From assembly GCA_902783765.1 (NCBI GenBank), contig CACZSB010000124.1, forward strand, positions 1-13,598: a stretch of DNA of 13,598 bases, read 5' to 3'. Numbering within the stretch: position 1 is the stretch's first letter; each line of letters starts with the position of its first letter. Of this stretch, positions 7,049 through 13,598 are shown one piece after another. The notes under the pieces are model-generated. The model saw only the letters and a program-made list of their open reading frames with translations. It was not told the DNA's origin and did no database searches. Both the position numbers and the translations under genes were made by a program. This DNA comes from an uncultured Lachnospiraceae bacterium. Its GTDB lineage: Bacteria > Bacillota > Clostridia > Lachnospirales > Lachnospiraceae.

Positions 7049-7049
7049 A
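7014..7049 (+). repeat. Direct repeat, downstream copy (36 bp) at the lipoprotein 3' end
   Basis: This copy encodes the last residues DYEKAGNAGG and the stop of the intact lipoprotein gene. It matches 5227-5262 in 35 of 36 bases. Recombination between the two copies would delete the whole gene precisely while restoring one repeat. Confidence 0.85.
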
Positions 7050-7222
7050 TTCGCAGCCTGCCGTGGCATTCGAGGGGGTATTTCTGCCGGTAAAAGGCCG
7101 CGAAATGGGGGTGCCCCCCCTCCATGAATTAAAAGTTGCCATTCAAGCTGCTATCCGAAAAACCCTGATCCCATCCTCTCCTATTCCTATTCCGGGTGAC
7201 AGAAGCTCAAAATCTTTTTTCA
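7049..7222. other. Intergenic stretch without recognisable gene
   Basis: Between the lipoprotein stop and the trkA promoter there is no supported gene. A GTG-started frame at 7063-7254 has no ribosome binding site and no recognisable product. A G/C-run inverted repeat around 7103-7123 (ATGG...CCAT flanking G5 and C7 runs) could fold into a small hairpin, but no T-tract follows on either strand. No convincing intrinsic terminator for the lipoprotein gene was found here. Confidence 0.5.
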
Positions 7223-7250
7223 TTGTATTTTCCCTCCTTTTTGCTATAAT
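7223..7250 (+). promoter_or_regulatory. Promoter of the trkA-trkH-ktrB-ktrA-aspS run
   Basis: A perfect -10 box TATAAT at 7245-7250 is preceded by TGC, giving an extended -10 TGCTATAAT. A weak -35 TTGTAT lies at 7223-7228 with a 16-base spacer. Transcription should begin near 7256-7257, about 74 bases before the trkA start. It is the only strong plus-strand promoter seen ahead of the potassium genes. Confidence 0.75.
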
Positions 7251-7254
7251 GTGA

Positions 7255-7316
7255 TATCGGGATTAAAATGCCTTCAAAACCTGTCTCAGGGGCTTGCGGG
7301 AACGGGAATCCCGATA
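7255..7316 (+). promoter_or_regulatory. Structured 5' leader of trkA with a 10-bp long-range stem
   Basis: TATCGGGATT at 7255-7264 and AATCCCGATA at 7307-7316 are perfect inverted repeats enclosing 42 bases. Inside, GCC 7270-7272 can pair with GGC 7291-7293, and CCTG 7280-7283 with CAGG 7287-7290. The predicted transcript start falls at the very edge of the 5' arm, and the ribosome binding site AAAGGAG (7317-7323) begins directly after the 3' arm. An alternative pairing, CGGG 7297-7300 with CCCG 7310-7313, would break the long stem. This looks like a cis-regulatory RNA. It is too short for the ydaO-type c-di-AMP riboswitch and matches no class I recognise. Confidence 0.5.
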
Positions 7317-7329
7317 AAAGGAGCTTTAC

Positions 7330-8694
7330 ATGAAAATCATCATTGCCGGCGGCGGCAAGGTGGGTACTTCCCTGACAGCGGAGCTGGCGGCGGACGGCCA
7401 CGATATTACGCTGATAGACAAAAAATCTTCGGTGCTGCAGCGGGTCTGCAGCCAGTACGACGTGCTGGGCCTGGAGGGTAACTGCGCCACCATGGAGGTG
7501 CTGCGGGAGGCGGGAACGGCGGAGGCAGATTTGTTGATTGCCGTCACCAACATGGACGAAATGAATCTTCTGTGCTGCGTCACCGCCCGGCAGCTGAATC
7601 CCCATATCCACACCATTGTCCGCATTCGCAATTCGGAATATACGGATCAGATCATGGAAATGCGGGAGGTCTTCGGCCTTTCCCTGATCGTGAATCCGGA
7701 ACGAAGCGCCGCCCGGGAAATTGAGCGCCTTCTGCGCTACCCCGGCTTTCTCACCCGGGAATCCTTTGCCAAGGGCCAGGTGGAGCTGGTGGAATTTAAG
7801 GTGGCGGCGGACAGCCCTCTGGCCAATGTGCCCTTAAAGGATATTCCCCAGATCTTAAAAACCCGGATTCTGATCTGCGCCGTTCAGCGGGGCAGCGAAG
7901 TAACGCTCCCCGGGGGTGATTTCACCCTCCAGACCGGAGATCGTGTCTATGTAACCGCCCCGGCCCGGGAGCTGGGAGCCCTGCTGCGAAGCCTGGGGAT
8001 TATCACCCACAAGGTCCGGCGGGTGATTTTAGGCGGAGGCGACCGGATTAGCCACTATCTGGCGGAAATGCTGGAACGGGACGGGATTCAGGTGCAGATT
8101 ATCGACCAGGACAAAAACCGCTGCGAGGAACTGGCCCGGCTGTTGCCCCAGGTCAGCGTCAGTCACGGAGATATTACGGATCCCACCACCCTGGAACGGG
8201 AGGGCCTTTCCTCGGCGGATGCCTTTGTAACCCTAACCGGGCTGGACGAGCTGAATATTATCATGTCCCTGTATGCGGATAAGCGGAAAGTTCCCCTGGT
8301 AATCACCAAACAGGGGCATATTGACGAATTAAACAGCGTGATTGGGGAGCTGCCCCTGGGCAGCGTCATTTCCCCCAAGCAGATTTGCAGCGATATGGTG
8401 GTGCGCTATGTGCGCTCCATGCGGGATATGAAGGGAGAAACCGCCCTGACGGTTCAGTCCGTGGCGGGGGGACAGGTGGAGGCCAGCGAATTTATTATCG
8501 GGCCCCAGTCCCGCCACCGGGATACGCCTCTGGTGGATCTGCCCACCAAGGATAATGTGCTGATTGCCGCTATTTTCCACAGGGGCAAGGTGACCATTGC
8601 CAGCGGCCAGTCCCGCTATCAGGAGGGGGATTCGGTGATCGTGATTGCCACCGAGACCCAGAATATCCAGCGCTTTAACGATATTTTCGCCTGA
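7330..8694 (+). CDS. trkA: Trk potassium uptake regulatory subunit TrkA (two RCK units)
   Basis: Cytoplasmic gating subunit, 454 residues, that binds nucleotides and controls the TrkH pore. It has the full-length double architecture: Rossmann domain 1 with GGGKVG at 7-12 and acidic Asp30, first RCK-C domain about 140-225, Rossmann domain 2 from about 230 (VILGGGDRIS at 233-241, Asp259), and second RCK-C about 370-454. The first nucleotide loop is a clean GxGxxG. The second is degenerate, with Asp238 and Ser241 at positions usually held by Gly or a small residue. The start ATG is 6 bases after AAAGGAG (7317-7323). It is the first gene of the run, 32 bases before trkH, so co-transcription and pairing with TrkH are expected. 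Length and domain order match TrkA rather than the single-unit KtrA, which is also present downstream. Confidence 0.95.
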   Translation: MKIIIAGGGKVGTSLTAELAADGHDITLIDKKSSVLQRVCSQYDVLGLEGNCATMEVLREAGTAEADLLIAVTNMDEMNLLCCVTARQLNPHIHTIVRIRNSEYTDQIMEMREVFGLSLIVNPERSAAREIERLLRYPGFLTRESFAKGQVELVEFKVAADSPLANVPLKDIPQILKTRILICAVQRGSEVTLPGGDFTLQTGDRVYVTAPARELGALLRSLGIITHKVRRVILGGGDRISHYLAEMLERDGIQVQIIDQDKNRCEELARLLPQVSVSHGDITDPTTLEREGLSSADAFVTLTGLDELNIIMSLYADKRKVPLVITKQGHIDELNSVIGELPLGSVISPKQICSDMVVRYVRSMRDMKGETALTVQSVAGGQVEASEFIIGPQSRHRDTPLVDLPTKDNVLIAAIFHRGKVTIASGQSRYQEGDSVIVIATETQNIQRFNDIFA

Positions 8695-8726
8695 GTCTCC
8701 CCGGAGCCGGGCCTAAAGGTTTTTGT

Positions 8727-10181
8727 ATGAATTTTAAATCCCTAAGCCGATTTACTTCCCTGATTTTGGTAGTCGAGGCCGCCTTTATGCTGCCGGCCCT
8801 GTTGCTGTCCCTGATCTGCCGGGAGTCCCGTTCCACCGGAGCCTATTTGATTTCTCTGGGAATCATCCTGCTGCTGGCGGGTCTTTTGGTATTGCTCAGC
8901 CGGGGCGAAAAGGCGGGGGAATTTTACGAGAAGGAAGGCCTGGCCTGCGCCGGCATTTCCTGGATTATCATGGGCCTCACCGGAGCTTTGCCCTTCTGGA
9001 TCTCCGGGGCCATCCCCGCCTATATCGATGCCTTTTTCGAAAGCGTTTCCGGCTTTACCACCACCGGAGCCTCTATCCTTTCCGAGGTGGAGGGGCTGGG
9101 AAAAAGCCTGCTTTACTGGCGCAGCTTTACCCACTGGCTGGGGGGCATGGGCGTTTTGGTCTTTCTGCTGGCCCTGCTGCCCCAGGGCAGTCGGGGTTCC
9201 GGTTTCACCCTGCATATTCTGAAAGCGGAAAGCCCGGGGCCCGATGTGGGCAAGCTGGTACCCCAGCTCTCCCACACCGCCCGGATTTTGTATTTGATTT
9301 ATATCGGCCTTACGGCCCTGGATATTCTGCTTTTATCCTTCGGTATGCCCCTCTTTGACGCGGTTTGTATCGCCCTGGGCACCGCAGGCACCGGGGGCTT
9401 TGCGGTGACCAATGCGGGGCTGGGGGGCTATTCTCCCTATGTCCAGTGGATCACCACTTTATTCATGTTCCTTTTTGGCGTCAATTTCAGCTGCTACTAT
9501 TTGCTGATCCGCAAGCGCCCGGGAAGCGTGTTTAAGGACGGGGAGCTGCGCTTTTATTTTCTGACCCTGCTGGGGGCCGGGCTTTTCATCGCCCTGAATA
9601 TTTATCAGCCGGGCCAGGGGGCGGAGGAAACCCTTCGAGCCTCCTTCTTCCAGGCCGCCTCCATCATGTCCACCACCGGCTTTGCCACCACGGATTTTAA
9701 TTTGTGGCCCAGCTTCGCCAAGGGGATTTTGATATTTTTAACCATTTTAGGGGCCAGCGCCGGGAGCACCGGGGGCGGCATGAAGTGCATCCGCTTCCAA
9801 TTGATCCTGAAGGATCTCCACAGCAATTTAAGAAGGATGATCCGTCCAGGGCGGATTTATTTAGTGCGCAGCAACGGCAAGCCGGTGAACGACGGGGTGC
9901 TGTCCAATTTACGCACTTATTTATCCGCTTATGTGGTCATTGCCCTGGTGAGTTTTTTACTGCTGACTCTGGACGGAAAGGATTTATCCACCTCCGTTAC
10001 CGCCATGCTGGCCTGCTTCAACAACGTGGGCCCCGGCCTGGAGGGGGTGGGCCCCATGGCCAATTATGGCAGCTTCAGTGTTTTATCCAAGCTGGTGCTG
10101 ATTTTTGATATGCTGGCGGGACGGCTGGAGATTTTCCCTATTATTGCCCTTTTGTCCCGAACCACCTGGGATCACCGATAA
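8727..10181 (+). CDS. trkH: Trk potassium uptake pore protein TrkH
   Basis: Membrane K+ channel-like transporter, 484 residues, with four pseudo-repeated M1-P-M2 units. Selectivity-filter loops are visible: TTTGAS at 111-116, TAGTGGF at 219-225, STTGFATTDF at 315-324 and NNVGPGLEGVGP at 432-443. The intramembrane gate segment ASAGSTGGGMK (343-353) follows the third unit, as in characterised TrkH proteins. Length and an extra N-terminal hairpin (about 10-60) mark it as TrkH rather than KtrB. Ribosome binding site AAAGG at 8715-8719, 7 bases before ATG. Immediate neighbours are its presumed gating partner trkA upstream and a second pore gene 3 bases downstream. Confidence 0.95.
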   Translation: MNFKSLSRFTSLILVVEAAFMLPALLLSLICRESRSTGAYLISLGIILLLAGLLVLLSRGEKAGEFYEKEGLACAGISWIIMGLTGALPFWISGAIPAYIDAFFESVSGFTTTGASILSEVEGLGKSLLYWRSFTHWLGGMGVLVFLLALLPQGSRGSGFTLHILKAESPGPDVGKLVPQLSHTARILYLIYIGLTALDILLLSFGMPLFDAVCIALGTAGTGGFAVTNAGLGGYSPYVQWITTLFMFLFGVNFSCYYLLIRKRPGSVFKDGELRFYFLTLLGAGLFIALNIYQPGQGAEETLRASFFQAASIMSTTGFATTDFNLWPSFAKGILIFLTILGASAGSTGGGMKCIRFQLILKDLHSNLRRMIRPGRIYLVRSNGKPVNDGVLSNLRTYLSAYVVIALVSFLLLTLDGKDLSTSVTAMLACFNNVGPGLEGVGPMANYGSFSVLSKLVLIFDMLAGRLEIFPIIALLSRTTWDHR

Positions 10182-10184
10182 GCC

Positions 10185-11507
10185 ATGAAGAAAAGATTAA
10201 CACACATACAATTGATAGTACTGGGCTACCTGCTGATGGTAATGGTAGGCACTTTGCTGCTGCTGCTACCGGCAGCCTCGGCCACGGGAAAAAGCCTAGG
10301 TCTGCGAACTGCCTTTTTTACCGCCACCTCCGCTTCCTGCGTTACCGGTTTGGTGCTGGTTCCCACAGGCAGCGCCTGGTCCCTTTTCGGCCAGCTAATT
10401 ATCCTGCTGCTGATTCAGGTGGGGGGCCTGGGCTTTATGACCATTGCCACCTTTTTCTTCCTCTTTTTCCATAAACGCATGGGCCTTTCCGCCCGGGAAA
10501 CCATGGTGGAAAGCCTGAATCTGTCCCATATTGACGGGATCCAGCGCTTTGCGGGAAAAATCGTCCGGGGCACCCTTCTGATTGAAGGACTGGGAACCTT
10601 GCTTTTAGCCATCCGCTTTATTCCCCGCTACGGTTTTGCCCGGGGTCTGTGGACGAGCCTTTTTCATGCCATCTCCGCCTTCTGCAATGCGGGGTTTGAC
10701 CTGTTCAGCGGCCGGGAGGCGGCCTCCTCTCTTATGATTTTCCACCAGGACTGGCTGGTAAATATGGTGATCATCCTTTTGATTGTGATTGGGGGCCTGG
10801 GTTTTCTGGTATGGGACGATATTATGAAAAACCGTTTTGCCTGGAAAAAGTATTCCCTCCATTCCAAGCTGGTGCTCAGCTTTACGGGGATCCTGTTTTT
10901 CGGCGGCGCTTTGCTCTTTTTCGTATTTGAGCGGAGCCAGGGAGATGCGACCCTCGGCACCCGGGTTTTAGAGTCCCTTTTCTCCTCCGCCACCGCCCGC
11001 ACTGCCGGCTTTAATACCACGGATACCGGGGCTCTCACGGACGCCTCCAAGCTGCTCACCATCTTTTTGATGCTGGTGGGGGGCTCCCCGGGTTCCACTG
11101 CCGGAGGCATTAAAACCACCACCTTGGCGGTACTGTTTTTATCCCTTTTAGCCACCTTCCGGGGGGAGAAAAAGGCCTCCGCCTACGGCCGGAGCCTGTC
11201 CCATGAAACGGTGCAAAAAAGCGTCACCGTGTTTTTAACCAACGCAGGCTGCGCCTGTCTGGCGGCCCTGATTCTCTGCGCCGCCGACGGCTTTGCAGCC
11301 CTGGACGCCCTGTTTGAGAGCTTTTCCGCCATAGGTACCGTGGGCATGACCACAGGCATTACCGGGGCCCTCAGCCCCTTTTCTTCCCTTCTGATTGCCC
11401 TGCTGATGTTCATGGGCCGGGTGGGAAGCGTTTCCTTCTCCGTGGCCTTGCTGGAGAAGCGGCAGAAGCCCCTGCAGTTCCCTGAAGAAAATATTACCGT
11501 AGGATAA
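10185..11507 (+). CDS. ktrB: KtrB-type potassium uptake pore protein
   Basis: A second pore subunit of the Trk/Ktr/HKT superfamily, 440 residues, starting directly with M1 as KtrB proteins do. Filter loops are SASCVTGL at 49-56, FCNAGFDLF at 166-174, TARTAGFNTTD at 270-280 and SAIGTVGMTTG at 381-391. The gate loop GGSPGSTAGGIK is at 299-310. KtrB dimers assemble with a KtrA ring and often use a Na+ gradient in addition to voltage (family knowledge). The gene begins 3 bases after the trkH stop with no good ribosome binding site, so translation is probably coupled to trkH. The KtrA partner follows 27 bases downstream. Some annotations would simply call it TrkH family; the linked single-RCK ktrA supports the KtrB name. 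Confidence 0.92.
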   Translation: MKKRLTHIQLIVLGYLLMVMVGTLLLLLPAASATGKSLGLRTAFFTATSASCVTGLVLVPTGSAWSLFGQLIILLLIQVGGLGFMTIATFFFLFFHKRMGLSARETMVESLNLSHIDGIQRFAGKIVRGTLLIEGLGTLLLAIRFIPRYGFARGLWTSLFHAISAFCNAGFDLFSGREAASSLMIFHQDWLVNMVIILLIVIGGLGFLVWDDIMKNRFAWKKYSLHSKLVLSFTGILFFGGALLFFVFERSQGDATLGTRVLESLFSSATARTAGFNTTDTGALTDASKLLTIFLMLVGGSPGSTAGGIKTTTLAVLFLSLLATFRGEKKASAYGRSLSHETVQKSVTVFLTNAGCACLAALILCAADGFAALDALFESFSAIGTVGMTTGITGALSPFSSLLIALLMFMGRVGSVSFSVALLEKRQKPLQFPEENITVG

Positions 11508-11534
11508 ATAGCGGTTCAGAGAAAGGAGCCCTTT

Positions 11535-12176
11535 ATGAAGTCATTTTTAATGATCGGTCTCGGCAATTTCGGCTTTCTTTTGGCGGAGGCCTTTTCCCGG
11601 CAGAAATGCGAGCTTTTAGTGGTGGATCAGGACGAGGCGGCGGTTTCCCGGGTATTGCCCTTGGGGGTCAGCGCCCGCATCGGGGACTGCACCGATAAGG
11701 AAACCCTCCGTTCCTTCGATATTCCCGCCTTTGACGCCTGCTTTGTCAGCGTGGGCTCCAATTTCCAGACCAGTTTGATTATCACGGATCACCTGAAGGA
11801 GCTGGGGGCCCGCTGCGTTTACTGCAAGGCGGGGGAGGAAGTACAGGCCAAATTCCTCAGAACCATCGGGGCAGATCATATTATTTATCCGGAAAAGCAG
11901 ACGGCGGAAAACCTGGCGGTGAGCGCCTCCAATGATTCCATTTTCGATTGCATTCCCCTAACGGAGGATTATAAAATCTACGAAATCACCGCCCCGGCGG
12001 CCTGGATCGGCAAGAGCATTGTGGAACTGAATGTACGGGCCACCTATAATATCAGCATTCTGGCTACCCGCCGGGGCGGGGTGGTGGCTCCCCTGCCGCC
12101 GGTGTCCTACCGTTTTAACGAGACGGATCATTTAATGGTTTTAAGCAGCACCGAGAGCATCCGGCGGCTGACATAA
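11535..12176 (+). CDS. ktrA: KtrA-type potassium uptake regulatory subunit (single RCK)
   Basis: Cytoplasmic gating-ring subunit, 213 residues: one Rossmann domain (GLGNFG at 8-13, Asp31 at the end of strand 2) and one C-terminal RCK-C domain (about 138-213). In characterised relatives the Rossmann domain binds ATP/ADP or NAD(H), and RCK-C domains of several Firmicute KtrA proteins bind c-di-AMP, which shuts down uptake. Whether that holds here is inference. The start ATG follows AAAGGAG (11522-11528) by 6 bases. The gene lies directly after ktrB, the expected pore partner, and 30 bases before aspS. Confidence 0.93.
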   Translation: MKSFLMIGLGNFGFLLAEAFSRQKCELLVVDQDEAAVSRVLPLGVSARIGDCTDKETLRSFDIPAFDACFVSVGSNFQTSLIITDHLKELGARCVYCKAGEEVQAKFLRTIGADHIIYPEKQTAENLAVSASNDSIFDCIPLTEDYKIYEITAPAAWIGKSIVELNVRATYNISILATRRGGVVAPLPPVSYRFNETDHLMVLSSTESIRRLT

Positions 12177-12206
12177 ATAATTGATTCCAAGAAGGAGGAT
12201 TAGCAT

Positions 12207-13541
12207 ATGGAACGAACTTATATTAAGGACATAAAGGCCGGCACAGACCAGGCCCTTTGCGTCCAGGGCTTTGTGGATAATTTCAGAGATTCCAAGGCCA
12301 TGGCCTTTATTGTGCTGAAGGATATCACCGGCCGCCTGCAGATCACGGTGGAGAAGGAAAAAATGCCCCAGGTGGCGCAGGCTATCGAAGCCCTGACCCC
12401 GGATAGTGTGATTACCGCCATCGGCCCTGTGATTGAAAATGAATATGTAAAATTAGGGGGCCGGGAGATGATTCCCCAGGAAATCATTGTGGAGTCCCTG
12501 GCAGAAGCCCTGCCCATTGCCCGGAAATCCATTCCCGCCACCAAAAAGAAGCAGGCGGTGGAGCGCTCCTCCATCGATCAGCGGCTGGATTACCGCTGGG
12601 TGGATTTGCGCACCGACGAAAATCAATTGATGTTCAAGGTGCAGACCTGCCTGGTGAATGCCATGCGGGAATATCTCTTGAAGGAAAACTTCCTAGAGAT
12701 TCATACCCCCAAGCTGATTGCCGCCGCCTCGGAAAGCGGCGCCGACGTGTTCGAGGTGAAATACTTTGACCGGAATGCCTATCTGGCCCAGAGTCCCCAG
12801 TTTTACAAGCAGATGGCCATGGCCGGAGGCTTTGAGCGGATTTTCGAGGTGGGCCCCGTATTTCGGGCGGAGAAATCCTTTACCAATAAGCATACCACCG
12901 AGTTTACGGGCTTCGACCTGGAAATGAGCTATATTCATTCCTTCCGGGATGTGATGGACATGGAGGCCCGGCTGCTGACCTATGCCCTGGGCAAGGTGAA
13001 AGAGACCTACGGCGAGGAAATCGAGGCCCTCTTCGGCGTTCCCCTGACCGTTCCCACCCTGCCCTTCCCGGAGGTGAAATTGGCGGATCTGTACGAAGGG
13101 CTGGAAAAGGAATTCGGCTATACCATCGATGAAGCCGAAAAGGGGGATCTGACCACCGATGCGGAGCATTTAAGCCTGGAATGGGTGAAAAAGCATTATA
13201 ATCACGAGTTTCTCTTTGTAACGGATTACAAGCCTGAAAAACGGGCTTTCTACCACATGCGGGATGAAAAGGGAATGCCCCTGGGCTTTGACCTAATCTG
13301 GCGGGGCACGGAGATCACCACCGGGGCCCAGCGGGAGCACCGCTTTGCCCAGCTGAAGGCCCAGGCAGAGGAAAAGGGTCTGGGAGAGGATGTGAAATTC
13401 TATCTGGATTTCTTTAAATACGGCTGCCCGCCCCACGGAGGCTTCGGCCTGGGAGTGGACCGGCTCACCATGCTGCTTTTGGGGCTGGCCATTAAGGAGT
13501 GTATGTTCCTCTTCCGCTCTCCCAACCGGCTGACGCCGTAA
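12207..13541 (+). CDS. aspS: Aspartyl-tRNA synthetase, archaeal-type (short) class
   Basis: Class IIb aminoacyl-tRNA synthetase that charges tRNA with aspartate, 444 residues. An N-terminal OB-fold anticodon-binding domain occupies about 1-105. The catalytic domain shows QSPQ at 196-199, motif 2 around FRAEKSFTNKHT (219-230), and motif 3 GFGLGVDRL (412-420). The C-terminus RSPNRLTP is typical of AspRS rather than AsnRS. It lacks the GAD insertion of the long (about 590-residue) bacterial AspRS, so it belongs to the archaeal/AspRS2 type, which in some bacteria also charges tRNA-Asn for GatCAB. In the L1 anticodon loop, by-eye alignment puts Lys82 (VKLGG) where non-discriminating enzymes have Pro. 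This would favour a tRNA-Asp-specific enzyme. Start follows a strong AAGGAGG (12192-12198) at 8 bases. It is the last gene of the run, ahead of a strong terminator. Automatic pipelines may label it aspartate-tRNA(Asn) ligase. Confidence 0.93.
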   Translation: MERTYIKDIKAGTDQALCVQGFVDNFRDSKAMAFIVLKDITGRLQITVEKEKMPQVAQAIEALTPDSVITAIGPVIENEYVKLGGREMIPQEIIVESLAEALPIARKSIPATKKKQAVERSSIDQRLDYRWVDLRTDENQLMFKVQTCLVNAMREYLLKENFLEIHTPKLIAAASESGADVFEVKYFDRNAYLAQSPQFYKQMAMAGGFERIFEVGPVFRAEKSFTNKHTTEFTGFDLEMSYIHSFRDVMDMEARLLTYALGKVKETYGEEIEALFGVPLTVPTLPFPEVKLADLYEGLEKEFGYTIDEAEKGDLTTDAEHLSLEWVKKHYNHEFLFVTDYKPEKRAFYHMRDEKGMPLGFDLIWRGTEITTGAQREHRFAQLKAQAEEKGLGEDVKFYLDFFKYGCPPHGGFGLGVDRLTMLLLGLAIKECMFLFRSPNRLTP

Positions 13542-13564
13542 GGCTGAATCAAAAAAGCATACAG

Positions 13565-13595
13565 AAAAAGCGGTCTGATTCAGACCGCTTTTTTT
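13565..13595 (+). terminator. Strong intrinsic terminator after aspS
   Basis: AAAAAGCGGTCTG at 13565-13577 pairs perfectly with CAGACCGCTTTTT at 13581-13593 across an ATT loop, followed by further T residues to 13595. It sits 24 bases after the aspS stop. The A-run on the 5' arm means it could also work for transcription arriving from the right. It closes the potassium-uptake and aspS transcription unit. Confidence 0.9.
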
Positions 13596-13598
13596 CGA

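Noticed and set aside
5227..7049. Insertion sequence or integron cassette bounded by the 36-bp repeats
   Set aside because: No transposase or integrase, no terminal inverted repeats, and the repeat is coding sequence ending at a stop codon. Duplication with decay explains it better.
7063..7254. 63-codon GTG-started frame between the lipoprotein and trkA
   Set aside because: No ribosome binding site, no recognisable product, and it overlaps the trkA promoter.
7253..7329. ydaO-type c-di-AMP riboswitch ahead of trkA
   Set aside because: Considered because of the potassium genes, but the structured region is only about 62 bases and lacks the longer multi-stem layout of that class.
8742..9275. 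177-codon minus-strand open frame inside trkH
   Set aside because: Gln/Gly-rich composition, no start signals, and fully contained opposite conserved TrkH filter motifs.
1..13598. CRISPR array, tRNA or rRNA genes, phage or toxin-antitoxin modules, defence system
   Set aside because: No regularly spaced repeats, cloverleaf-like sequences or matching protein motifs were seen on either strand.

Overview
The window looks like chromosomal DNA from a fairly GC-rich member of the Clostridia, plausibly Lachnospiraceae or Oscillospiraceae. The evidence is strong AGGAGG-type ribosome binding sites, two lipobox-bearing lipoproteins, SigA-type promoters, a TrkA/TrkH plus KtrA/KtrB potassium uptake set, and a short archaeal-type aspartyl-tRNA synthetase. 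The taxonomic placement is inference; no rRNA or other marker gene is present.

Left part (1-5140). The last 19 codons of an unidentified plus-strand gene meet, tail to tail, a minus-strand ABC importer operon. Read in its own direction, that operon is: SigA promoter (5110-5137), leader with a perfect palindrome, substrate-binding lipoprotein (5018-3678), an intercistronic GC hairpin with a T-tract, a fused two-domain permease (3587-1758), and an ATPase (1711-71). The ATPase carries two large insertions relative to ordinary MalK/FbpC-type subunits. The binding protein-permease junction has a terminator-like hairpin that overlaps a second hairpin masking the permease ribosome binding site. This is a plausible device for making much more binding protein than permease.

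Middle (5140-7330). A divergent gene (5321-7048), by eye more A/T-rich than its neighbours, encodes a lipoprotein with an HExxH...E zinc-peptidase signature. The last 36 bases of this gene, stop codon included, also occur with one mismatch 1787 bases upstream, outside the gene. There they form the end of a broken reading frame, so the gene sits between direct repeats of its own 3' end. The likely origin is a decayed tandem paralogue.

Right part (7220-13598). An extended -10 promoter (7245-7250) and a leader with a 10-bp long-range stem precede a plus-strand operon of five genes: trkA (two RCK units), trkH, a second pore gene of KtrB type, a single-RCK ktrA, and aspS. The four potassium genes are arranged gate-pore-pore-gate, so two complete K+ uptake systems of different types appear to be co-transcribed. 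The run ends in a strong intrinsic terminator (13565-13595). No RNA gene, insertion sequence, CRISPR array or phage gene was seen. The least explained items are the ATPase insertions, the two RNA leader/junction structures, and the self-flanked metallopeptidase lipoprotein.
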